The translations under genes were made by a program, and so were the position numbers. From the NCBI GenBank assembly GCA_015501055.1, contig JADNYV010000133.1, positions 1 through 64,000 of the forward strand: DNA of 64,000 bases. Reading direction: 5' to 3'. The stretch comes from Mucidula mucida. Its lineage: Eukaryota; Basidiomycota; Agaricomycetes; Agaricales; Physalacriaceae. Shown here one piece after another: positions 21,259-32,381 of this stretch (the stretch's first letter is position 1; each line of letters begins with the position of its first letter). The notes under the pieces are model-generated. The model did not search any database and had not been told where the DNA came from. It saw only the letters and a list, made by a program, of their open reading frames with translations.

Positions 21259-23986
21259 GGCTAAACGCTCGTTGTCGCGCGACGACACCTCTTCAACAGA
21301 AATGACTACCACCGCCGCCCAATCTCACACCGCCCGACTTATGCGCGCACGTCCACCTGTCACCCCGCCGCCGTTACCCAATCCTCCAACCGCGGCAACA
21401 CAAGCACCCCCAGAAACAATGGCTCTGGAAGTCAGCTCGACCATGAAGCGCACCATAAACGCTCGGACGTTGATCAATACGTCGATGAGGATTTACGGAC
21501 CCATCGGGTATATATACCCACCGACATATTTCTTAACGTTCTTCTCGGTGTGCCCAAGAACTTGGAGTCAAACGAGGACTTTCAGAAGATCATCAAATCC
21601 GTTCTTGCTGATCCTGCGTATGTCGTTGCGCGGGCAAAGTACAGCAGTATCTGCCGGTTGGATCACATCCCCCACGAAAACCTTCTGTATGAGGACTACG
21701 TCGGCATGTGCAATGCTGCCAGTAGCGTCATAACTAAAGCGGACTCCTCACCGTCGGAGCTCGCTTTATGGTGTCGATCCAGGACCCCAAGAGGGTACTT
21801 GGCTCCCTAGCGAAGCTCTCTCCCGACGCCATCTCCGCTTACAAGAAGTTGCTTCAAGGGCTTAGAACTGCGGCAGATGAAGGGAATGGGTCTCCTGATG
21901 TTCTGGCTTGGGCTCATGGTCAGCTCTGGCATGACTTGAAGCGATTCGTCGCACTTCTTGATAATGGCTCGACCGCGCCATACGTCGTGCTGGGCAAAGG
22001 TTCGTTCTTATTTCATTCTCATTAAGCCATCTAATCGCTGTTTTGTAGATGGCAAGGATCCCAGGGATTTGAGGAAACTACTGCACGCCTTTGGCAAATA
22101 TGAAAAGCGGACCGGAAAGCCCTCGGCCCATAGTGCGGATGTGAAGACCAAGGCGAAGCGCAATATCCAATCCTGCACCGACGACTTTTCCGGCAGGCCG
22201 ACTAAGCGGTCCAGGCAGCAAGAGAAACTACATGGTTCTGATGGCGACGCTGTCGCCCTCCCCGCCGACATCCATCCGAAAGACGACGCAGATGAGCGGC
22301 ATTCCGTTTCCAAGCAATGCGCGCGCTATGCCCTGGAAACTCTTTCCAGTGGCGGTTTCCGTACACACAGTTTTGGCATGCTCATCGGGAGAAATGAGCT
22401 CCAGGTCCTTTATTACGACCGCTCTGTCATCGCTGTCTGTCAGCCCTTCAAGATGTTCGATACTCAACTTCAGTCCGGTCAGGACCTGCACGAGCAGCGC
22501 TTCATCGCTATGCTGATATGTCAGCAGCGGGCCTCCCTTGTACAGCGTGGTATCATGGAGTCCTTGATGCCCGATCCGTTCCTAGAAGTTTACAGCACAT
22601 ATACCGCGGCTGTCGCTAAAGGGCAGCCTTCCCTCTTCGCGAAACGCCAAATCCGACTCCTGGTCAACAACAGACCCGTAGTCCTTACACTCGGTCGTAT
22701 CGTGATGCGCCAGCCTGGAATCATTGGACGTAACACCTGCGTTCTCGAGGCCACTTCTCCCGAGTGGGAAGGCCTGGAGCTCATCGTCAAGATTAGCTGG
22801 CCGCCGTCTTCTCGCGTCGCGGAGAACGTGTTTATCGATAGCATCGTCAAAGCCGTTGCCGACGCCGGTGACGATGCGGCGTGGGTTCTTGATCATATCC
22901 CGAACCTCTTGCATTCTCAAGATTTCCCATTGTCGGAGGATAGCCCTGGTACCCGCCTTCGCGACTACTTCGAGCACGGTTGTACTTTCGCTGCCGACAA
23001 ACATTTTGATTATGAGACGAGGGTGTGCCGAGTCAGCGTACACGAAAGGCTGTATCCTATGGAAAAGCTGACGAGTGGTCTTCAAGTCGCACAAGTTCTT
23101 TTCGACGTGCTGCAAGGTAGGCTATACCCTCGCCAGTGATGAACACATTTTGACTTTTTTTCCCTTAGTACACCGTTGGATTTACGACCATCCGCGAATC
23201 ATTCATCGCGATATGAGTATAGGAAACATCATGTGGCACAGGCGCAGAGGCAGGATCCGTGGTGTCCTCAACGACTTTGATTTATCGTCGTTCCGCGATT
23301 CCACCGGAGCGTCTTCCAAGCAGCGTACGGGAACGCGACCTTTCATGGCGCACGAACTCCATCAAGTGGACGATGATGGGCAGCCCCCTCGCCACATCTA
23401 TCGGCACGACCTTGAATCTCTCTTCTACATCACGACTATGCTTTGCTGCGGCTACGAGTTGCAATATGGCACACCCGCCTCCGACGACTCTCTACGCCCC
23501 GTCGAAAGCTCTCCATATCTCTCGTGGTACTCTATGACGGACGAGAATTTATACACTACGAAGCACAAAATGATGTCTACCAGAAAGCTTGCTCCAAAGC
23601 CTCATCACTCATTCTCTCAATTCCGCGATTGGCTCTTGGACATGTTCGGACAATTTTCTCAGGGAATCGCCCAGCGAACGTTCGTCGAAATCACCACTTT
23701 TGCCTCTGAAAGGAGACAGTATAATGCAATCGCAACGATTGAAGAAGAGTCGGACGATGATTTCCTATTGGAGGATGACTCTGATGAGGAATCCAGCGGC
23801 GAGCCCTCTACTGACGACCCTACGGTCGGGTCCTTTGACGAGGCGACTCTTGGGGGCTTCGTCACATATCCTGCCTTTTTCAAGATTATGAGCACTTTTG
23901 GGAGACACAAAAGGAGAGGAAAGCACGGTATAAAGACCACGACAACGTTTTTGGATGTTATGTACCCAGAGGCACAGGAAGATTGA
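21259..23986 (+). CDS. FunK1-type fungal protein kinase, copy 2 left (two frameshifts in exon 1)
   Basis: A kinase of about 875 residues in three exons: 21259-21999, 22049-23116 and 23169-23986. Exon 1 begins MAKRSLSRDD and encodes the N-terminal domain (IIKSVLADPAYVVARAKYSS; NLLYEDYVGMCNAASSVITK). Exon 2 has LQVLYYDRSVIAVCQPFKM, MRQPGIIGRNTCVLEA and LELIVKISWPPSS. Exon 3 has the catalytic loop IIHRDMSIGNIMW, VLNDFDLSSF and GTRPFMAHELH, then an acidic stretch (EEESDDDFLLEDDSDEE) and MYPEAQED at the end. Exon 1 is broken by one missing base near 21,415 and another near 21,777 relative to the right-arm copy; exons 2 and 3 are open. It may be functional if these are sequencing errors. Unlike the right copy it keeps the whole exon 1/exon 2 junction. 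Confidence 0.82.
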
Positions 23987-24045
23987 CCCAAATTCCCTTT
24001 TGTAGGAGTAAATATAGCATCGTATTGTGAAGGTTATCTATTTAA

Positions 24046-24293
24046 TAAGATTGAATCTTCTGTGCTTTTGTGACGATGGCACCTCCCAAGCCCTGCTCTC
24101 TAGACGTCCCTTTTGTAGATAATGTCGTCGGCCGGCCAATCGCAAAGACTCTTTGGCCTTATTAGCGCCTGTACAAGGCTTACATGCGAGAAAGTCAGCT
24201 TGGCGCCAACACCGATAACAGGTGTTTGAAGCGTCTACCATGGAAGGTGACTCGGACGCTGGTCCCAGCTGTCTTACATTCCCATCGTTGGCG
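24046..24293. other. Intergenic, inner edge of left arm
   Basis: Similarity to the right arm fades by about 24,045. I see no gene; the sequence up to the IDO relic is unassigned. Confidence 0.3.
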
Positions 24294-24545
24294 GTACCCG
24301 GCACGGTGGAAGTGACCTAGTCAACTTATTGAAGGACGTAAGGAACAGCACTTGAGAGCAAGTAGTATTGATTGACGCATCAAATTGATCGCGATCATCT
24401 CTTGCTTTTGCTCATCTACGCAACATCCACGTACAAATTGGGAACCATAGGAGATTATGCTGCTAATTAAGTATTCACCAGAAGACGTTGTCACTCCCAG
24501 AACAGAAAATAACGCTGTCTAACAGTTTGATCACTTACGTCAGGG
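24294..24545 (+). pseudogene. IDO 3'-end relic with its 3' flank
   Basis: GGCACGGTGGAAGTGACCTA encodes a diverged GTGG(S/T)DL..LLKDVRNST, the last 17-18 codons of IDO. It is followed by the same 3' flank as the complete gene (CAAATTGATCGCGATC; GGAGATTATGCTGCTAATTA; ..TTACGTCAGG). The bulk of the gene is absent. It shows that another IDO unit once lay just inside FunK1-2. Confidence 0.75.
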
Positions 24546-25022
24546 AGAGGTTTGTACCGCGTATCCTTGCCGCCGCCACAACCGCTATTGCCCCCCACAC
24601 ACATCAAACAGGCTCTTTGACAGTGCGATTTATGTGGGACCCTCCTCGCAGGTCGACCCAGATCAGCGAACCCCGCAAAAGCCTGAAAAAGCAACTTATT
24701 CTCGAGTCCACCTCTGAACATGTCATCGAGGACACCGTTAGTTCGTGGTTCGAGCATATACTGCAGCGAGCAAAGACCTAGATCTTGTGAGCCGCGTCTG
24801 CTCGGTCACAGAGCGTTTGCAAACCACAACGCCTAGTCTTCTCAACGCGGAGGGTTGGGTTGGGTTGGCTAACCCAATTAGCAATGAGGACGCGACGTTT
24901 GTATCCCTCTCTCCAAATAAACGGCTTGTAATACCAACTGATTGCTTGCTTTGTTTTCGACTAAGTATGGAAACTTCTGGTCCGGCACGCGCTTCGACAT
25001 ATGAAGGCATGTTTGTAACACA
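24546..25022. other. Intergenic, nothing identified
   Basis: No protein family, repeat or RNA was recognised. The last eight bases (25015-25022) are the left target duplication of the hAT-like element. Confidence 0.3.
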
Positions 25023-25669
25023 TAGGGATGTGCGCCGTACCGTATGTACGGTGCATACGGTACGGCATACGGGTTACGGTACCCGTACCGTGAGCAATCT
25101 TGGAGTACGGTCAACGGATCGGTCATACGGCCGTGATACGGTCACTCACCTGGTGGGGTCAGATCGTCTTCAAATCGCTATCCATCCAGTAGCAGACCCC
25201 TCATGTAGAGTACCAAGGACAAACACAATCTGATGCTGGCTGAAATGTGTCGTGGATGTCGCTTGAAGACCTTGCCAGCGATGGCTTGTCCCAATCGGGA
25301 CACCTACCACGTGGACCATCTTGTTGATGAACAACGACGTTCTCGGTGCATTTGGCCTCCCGGACCACCCATTTACTGTCCGGAAAACATCAAAGGACAT
25401 GAATCAACTTTTCTGGTGCAGTGTTTGAGCATTGAAGCTGCCTGAATGACTGTCTTTCAGTGGTAATGGCTAAGTAGGCTCCTTTCGGGCCCAAAGGTGA
25501 CTTGTCAACTTATCCACACATCAAGAAAAACTAACTACATACTGACAGGTCAATAACTCTCAATATTTATAACTGAACGCCACACTACGGCCGGCCGTTA
25601 CGACGTATTACCCGGAATACGGGTGGGCAACTTACGGCCGTACCCGTAACGGTACGGCGCACATCCCTA
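25023..25669. mobile_element. hAT-like non-autonomous DNA transposon (MITE), 647 bases
   Basis: It has perfect terminal inverted repeats starting TAGGGATGTGCGCCGTACCG at both ends and a perfect 8-base target duplication GTAACACA (25015-25022 and 25670-25677). Both ends are packed with TACGG/CCGTA motifs, many in inverted pairs, as expected of subterminal transposase-binding repeats. No transposase frame is present. The 8-base duplication and TAGGG ends place it with hAT elements by established criteria. Confidence 0.9.
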
Positions 25670-25911
25670 GTAACACATAGAGGTATCCGACGCCTGGCTG
25701 ATTCCTTGACAATGGTAGCTACTACTTTCTCAAAAGATGAGCACTTTCATTGCAAACGGTGTCAAGTGAGCGTGCCACACACCTGCCAGTGCCGTGAATA
25801 AATATGCACAGGTTTTTCGAACGGCAATGCTATCTTCTGCTATCTTAGAGGCGCCTACTGACAAATGTATTTCACAACTAAGTATCACGATTTAAACCCT
25901 AGCGTATAAGT

Positions 25912-26265
25912 ACTATGTGGCGCAGCTTATCGTCGACTATGATTTGTCGTCCTTCAGCGATTCCGTCGACCATTCGCGTACTTTTTCTTGCCAATGAGCT
26001 CCATCACTATTCGTTTCTTGAGATCAGGATCTCGAATCCCTCTCCTATATCATGATCACGTTCTTTTATATTTGACTGTTTTCCGTTCCCTCATCCTTCA
26101 TTTAGCATGGCCTTTCCGCACCGATTCGGAAGGCTCAGAGCAACAATTCTGACCCGTGAAGCTTGATGGGGACTATAGTTAAGCTGTTTTCTAGGAGGTT
26201 TTAAAAAGAGAAGCGGCCCACAGAAACGTAGGGTAAATGCAGTGTACCCAGTCGCAAAGAAAGAA
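25912..26265 (+). pseudogene. FunK1 kinase 3' relic
   Basis: Decayed remains of a FunK1 last exon. ATGTGGCGCAGC.. and DYDLSSFSDSVD (about 25,915-25,970) match MWH.RRG..NDFDLSSFRDS. They are followed by a trace of the MAHELH and RHDLESLFY segments (about 25,985-26,060) and a terminal MYPVAKKE-like end near 26,240-26,265. Many frame breaks and deletions are present. Confidence 0.6.
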
Positions 26266-26359
26266 TTGCTGGTTAGTGTGTGTTACCGAATCCTGATCGC
26301 CGTTCGTGTATGATACAATTACAAGTCTTATACAAAAAGCTTCATCTTCCTTAGTCGGC

Positions 26360-27456
<1,097 letters not shown>

Positions 27457-28376
27457 GATTGCGAGTATCGAAGATGTGAGACTGTGAGTGATTCCACATT
27501 TATAACATTTCCCATGTGTATCGTCATAGATAGATCATCCATGTATTCATCTATATCGTATGGTCTTGCTGGGAACGGCACGGACAAACCACGGAATTCG
27601 GAACGGTTCCAGCCTCTCGCCCAAAGCCGGCACTCGTTGGAGTAGAAAGGAGAGCCGTTTGGCGGTGGGAAATGCAGAGGATCAACTCGGCAAACAAGAA
27701 GGCCATTCTAACCTGAAGCACGTTCATTGAATATACCACCATAGGTTAGTTGAACAGAAATAAATCTCACACCGCCACGGTAGTTCGGACACAGGAATGC
27801 AGGATCGAAGCCTTACTAGGGCGCTCGACATGGCTAGCTATTGAGATCAAAATTCTCACTTGTACCTTGAGAACGCCTTTGGGTATCCGACAACGGGAAG
27901 GTACGAGGGCGGCACTTTAAGTCGTCCAAGAAATGCTCAATAGCGATGAACAGCATATATCAGTTATAGCGGTGCGATGAACCTTCAATATCCAGGCACA
28001 TCCATAACCATAAGGAGTAATTCTGCAAACATGATGAGACAACACGAACAAGTGATTCGCGACACCCAATCACTGACCTGTGATTGTATGCTGAGATACG
28101 GTCTCCGTAGCCTGCCAAGAAGATATTGGATACCATCTATACGCCCACCCGCCATAGTCCGACACCGACCTTAATGTCCAATCAATACTAAACGTGAGAA
28201 GATTTTCGCGAGGAACAACCTTGCCCATCTAAATCCTGCCACACATCACTGCCATGGGCGTAGATAGGTGACGAGAGGTTCCTGGGCGCGGCTATGTTTA
28301 AAATCCCACAGCACGCACCACCGACGCAGCATGCATAAATAAGTAGCTGCGACGATATTGCTATGCTGCCCACCCG
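27457..28376. other. Divergent intergenic region between THI4 and the 7-TM receptor gene
   Basis: No gene is supported. It should hold both promoters; a TATA-like GCATAAATAAGT lies near 28,333, about 44 bases before the receptor ATG. Confidence 0.35.
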
Positions 28377-29577
28377 ATGCCGGCCATCGAGGTCACACCG
28401 TCCGGGCCAGTCACTGGCGCACACCTCTACCCCCAGGACGAGTGGAACGGCGTCGTCTGCATCACCATCGCCGGTGCCGCGTCCCTATTCTGCGCCCTGT
28501 GCGCGCTCACCGTAATTCTACCCCGGACCAAGCTGTACAAGCGCACCCACATCCTTGGATACTTTGTGTCGCTGCTCGTGTCCAATGTCTTTCAAGCAGC
28601 AGGGACGGTTATGAATGCGGAGTGGCTCCGCACACATGGCGTACCCAGACGAATGTATGCGTCGCGCAGGCCGCGATCAAACAGCTTGGAAATGTCGGGA
28701 ACGCGGTGTGGTCACTGTCCATTGCTATGCATCTGTTTAATATCCTGTTCTTGAGGTGGACGTCGCGTCGCGTTGGATTCTTGGGTATGTTGATAGCAGG
28801 TTGGGCGTTCATGTTCTCTATCGTCCTAGTAGGACCAGCAGTATTGCAGGAAGAAGAGCCTTATTTCGGTGTATCCGGAAGCTGGTGAGTCTTGTGAGCT
28901 GCTGCAATTAGTAACCTAATGGCTTTACAAGGTGTTGGATCACACCTGCGTATCCCACTGAACAGCGATTTCTCGAATACTTCATCGAATATGTCTCAGC
29001 ACTGTTCTCTTTCTTTCTGTACACTGCTATTCTTCTGCGGGTTCGGGGTAATCTTATCATCATACCTGCAAAACCAGGCGCGCTGAAGAGCGGTTGGAGA
29101 CGTATGCGTCTGCGCTTTGTGCCGAAAGGAGAGAGCTGGAGGCTATCGCTCCTTCGCGATTACATCGATACGTCGATGATTCGGGTGGTACACCAGATGG
29201 TGTGGTACCCAGTCGCGTATTCGCTCTTGATAGTGCCCATCTCGCTCGCTCGGCTCAGCGAATACGACGTGCCGCCCTGGGCCGTCCTTGGAACGGATGT
29301 CCTCTATAACATCCAAGGGGTTGTTAATGTCATCTTGCTTCTTGGTACGCAGCGCGTTTTTCCGCCGACAAAAGACCTTCCTGCGTTCAAGCCGCGGCGT
29401 ACTCTGGATCTCGGCGTGTTTGCACGACACGGTGTAACTCCGTTTGTCGTAGCGCCGTCGCCATCGCCATCGCCGACGGACGAGAAGGAGAACCTGGAGA
29501 CCAGTCCTATCCAAGAGATGCCATTACCACCGAGCCAAATCCATTCCAAGCAGTATCCCCCAGCAGGGTGGATATGA
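28377..29577 (+). CDS. Seven-transmembrane receptor-like protein (fungal GPCR of the Git3/cAR-like group)
   Basis: A membrane protein of about 380 residues with about seven hydrophobic segments: ITIAGAASLFCALCALTVIL, ILGYFVSLLVSNVFQAAG, VWSLSIAMHLFNILFL, MLIAGWAFMFSIVLVGPAVL, FIEYVSALFSFFLYTAILL, VVHQMVWYPVAYSLLIVPI and VLYNIQGVVNVILLLG. The cytoplasmic tail is Ser/Pro-rich (APSPSPSPTDEKE). The first 3 kb of helix pattern, the PTEQRFLEYFIEY loop and VWYP in helix six fit fungal glucose/cAMP-receptor-like GPCRs. One intron follows GVSGSW (about 28,885-28,931). A missing base near 28,655 splits the first exon between MNAEWLR and QTNVCVAQAA. The ligand is unknown. Confidence 0.75.
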
Positions 29578-30303
29578 TCTAGTACTCGTTTTGTTGAAAC
29601 ACGGTCATTGACGCTGATGTGAACATTTACATACCATGTTGTATGCGAAGAAGTATTGCTTTGTTATTTTGTGCGTCCGAGTAGTGGAGACTTGCAGTGT
29701 ACTTGCACGGGGCTATCTTTAGTGGCGCTTGAGCGGAAAATTAGCCCAAAGGGTTAATCCACCGGTTGAGTGAGGAATGGGGAAACATCCGTCTCGGATT
29801 TACTGTGAATGATGTGTGCTTGATTGACGCGTCGCTGAGCGTGTCGTCTGGGGAATAGAATTCGGGGTCGACGATTCGAGATTGATATCGTTGATGAAGG
29901 ATTGCGAGAGCAGAGTTTTGAGGAGCTGAAGCCTGAAATAAATGTTACAGATTCGGATGGACAGGAGAACACCGACGGAGACCAAATGACTGAGCACTAG
30001 TGGGGCTTGTAAGCTTTTCGGGCAAGCATCGCACTTACCGAGGTATGGATGACATGGACGTTCAAGAGGCGAGATGAAATTCCCTCGGCCGAGATGCGGA
30101 TCCGCTCGTCCGTCTGCCATCTGCTTCAAGTTCTCATGCAATTAATTTACCTTTCCGCTTGGTTCCAACCACCGATTGCCAAACAAATATTCGAGCATTT
30201 CTTCCTGAAGCTGTCAAGACGTCTTCCCGCCTGTCCTATATCGAATCGTACGGAGGTTCCGTTCTCATCAAGTACCTTGCTAACGCGCTATAACAGTCTA
30301 AGG
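29578..30303. other. Intergenic, upstream of chorismate mutase
   Basis: No gene, RNA or repeat was recognised. Confidence 0.3.
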
Positions 30304-31420
30304 ATGCAGTCCAATCTCACCGTTGGCAATCCTCTGTCGCTGGACCGGATCCGATCTGTGTTGACTCGACTAGAAGACACAATCATCTTTTCCCTTATCG
30401 AACGCGCCCAATTCGGACACAATCCCCGCATCTACCAGCGCGGGGCGTTCAAGGAGCTCCAGGAGGTTGGCTTCACCGGGAGTTGGCTGGAATGGTTTTT
30501 GAAGGAAACCGAGTCTTTCCATGGTCTGTCTTGTTTCTGTCCCTCTCTGAAGCACCTGACCTGATTTAGTTCGCTTCACGTTCAGCAAAAGCTCGAGATA
30601 TACAAGGTGCATAGCAGTCCTAATTCACAACTTAACTCTAACAAATATACCAGTCCAGATGAATACCCCTTTTCCAGCGATCTACCAGAGCCTATCCTCC
30701 CCGCACTGGCCTTCCCCGCACTACTGCACCCCAACACGGTCAACGTCAATGCATCCATCCTTGCCTTCTACACGGCTCCATCGTCCCAAGAATAACACGT
30801 GGCGCCACCATCTCCCTCGCATCTTCAAAGCGCGCAAAAGGCATCGTCGGCGACGACGAGTTTGAGGATGACGGCAATTACGGCAGTGCAGCAACAATAG
30901 ACATCGAAATACTCCAAGCCATCAGCAAACGCGTACACTACGGCACGTCAGCTCTTCATTCATTTATCTATCTTATGTGCTTATGCACATCCCGTACCCC
31001 CAGGCAAATTCGTGTCCGAATCTAAATTCCTCGAAAACCCAGCTGCCTTCATACCCCACATTCAGAACCCCAATCGGCAGGCCCTGGAGGATCTCATTAC
31101 GAAGCCCGAGGTAGAGCGCAGGCTCTTGATGCGACTCGCTAAGAAAGCTGCGACATACGCTCAGGATTTCGCTTCTGATGGTACCCAAGTACCCGTGAAC
31201 GACGGAAAGATCAATGCATACAGTAAAATAGACGTCGATGGTGTCGTAGATCTCTACGAGAGCTATATCATTCCTCTAACCAAGGAGGTTGAGGTAAGCC
31301 GCTCGTTGAATTCCTACCGAGTGCTCTCTCACCCATCGTCAGGTGGATTACCTTCTCCAGAGGCTGAACGGTCTAAAAGAGGAGGAGATCGAAGCACTGT
31401 CTAAACGAAGCTCATCATAG
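30304..31420 (+). CDS. ARO7: Chorismate mutase
   Basis: Converts chorismate to prephenate at the branch to phenylalanine and tyrosine; fungal AroQ-type all-helical enzyme. From [20 protein letters not shown] it carries [117 protein letters not shown] and [20 protein letters not shown] near the end. Four introns are inferred; the one after RVHYG seems to use a GC donor. Single bases are missing near 30,593 (KAR|RYTSPDEY) and 30,778 (FYT|SIVPRIT). The full set of conserved blocks suggests a working gene if those are sequencing errors. Confidence 0.92.
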
Positions 31421-32381
31421 AGAAGGGAAATGAACGTTTGACCGACGTGGACTATTAGTCTAATGTGATCGTACGTTTTAGACGCGCTCTTACTCTCGAG
31501 GCTCCGCGTCCGTATTCCCTGATCTTAGGTTAATGTACTGTATTCTCATCTTTCGTTTCTGCCTGACCATGAAGTCATCTTCCGACCCCTTCTTCTCTCT
31601 ATCCATCTCATTTTCCTCAAAGGCCAAATGAGGAAACTACATGAGCAGAACACGCACAGAATAAGGCAGTGAGAAAGCTTGTGCTTTGCGTTTGAATCCG
31701 ACGTCGAGAACAACACTCGGATCTGGCTAAATGCCTTGGGTTCTACATTCAACGCAGATATATTACGTGGACACGTACCTCAGTTGGTAACTAGCTCCAA
31801 TAACAGAGACACTTGACTCTTTTTTTTTTTGCATCACCTACGACCAAATTGAAACCAGCACGGGCGCGCGCTTGAAAATTATACGGCCCCCTCTTTCGTG
31901 GACCCAAGCGATCTTCAACAACGTGCTTGAACAAAGTTTTTGTAGAGAGCTTCTCGCCGTGCACTGAATCTTTTAATGATAGTAGCAGAATAGGTGTCGC
32001 TGGCGTCGTAAATGACACACCAAAGCCAGGAATTGTTCCTTTGACCAAGATTGTCAAGGTAGACCATAAGTCTTATATCATGCAGAATAGCTGAACGGAA
32101 AGGGAATCCAAAGCGCTGTCCAAGCAAAACTCATCATAGGGCTCAATAGGCTGTAAGAAATGGAAACGATCTGTACTGTAAAGCAAGAAAGTGGTAGTAT
32201 GTAAAACACTACTCCTCCGGTCGTCGTAAAAAAAGGGGGGAATAACATGGACGTGGGGTAAACGGGTATGGGTTAATAAAGTTAAGCAACGAAAAACACA
32301 CACAAAAAGATCAAAGGCAAAAAAAATCACAATCCCAGCTCTAAAACTCACAGGTAAGTCACACAAAGAAACTGGCTCCAC
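31421..32381. other. Intergenic, holding a chorismate mutase relic
   Basis: Besides the relic at 31,993-32,139 no gene is recognised. A poly-T run lies at about 31,820. Confidence 0.35.
31993..32139 (+). pseudogene. Chorismate mutase 3'-end relic
   Basis: GTGTCGCTGGCGTCGTAAAT..GGAATTGTTCCTTTGACCAA parallels the functional gene's [20 protein letters not shown] coding sequence. GGAATCCAAAGCGCTGTCCA..CTCATCATAG parallels its last codons ([12 protein letters not shown], stop). Strongly diverged and frameless, it lies about 600 bases downstream of the intact gene and is consistent with an old tandem duplicate. Confidence 0.6.

Larger units (their letters stand above)
10842..24045 (+). repeat. Left arm of large inverted duplication
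   Basis: This 13.2 kb arm is repeated in reverse orientation at 44,905-58,090. Anchors that match in inverse order are FunK1-1 (11446/57483), IDO (17278/51273), the DAAO pseudogene (19462/49149), the tRNA-like remnant (21026/47582) and FunK1-2 (21259/47356). From the outer edge to about 21,010 the arms look about 98-99% identical by eye. From there inward they fall to roughly 80-92%. Unique differences include a 360-base difference in a MITE, a 337-base deletion in right-arm FunK1-2 and scattered one-base indels. Confidence 0.92.

Noticed and set aside
25023..25170. CRISPR-like array of TACGG repeats
   Set aside because: Repeats are 5-8 bases, irregular and inverted, with no spacers; they belong to a transposon end. 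CRISPR is not expected in a fungal nucleus.
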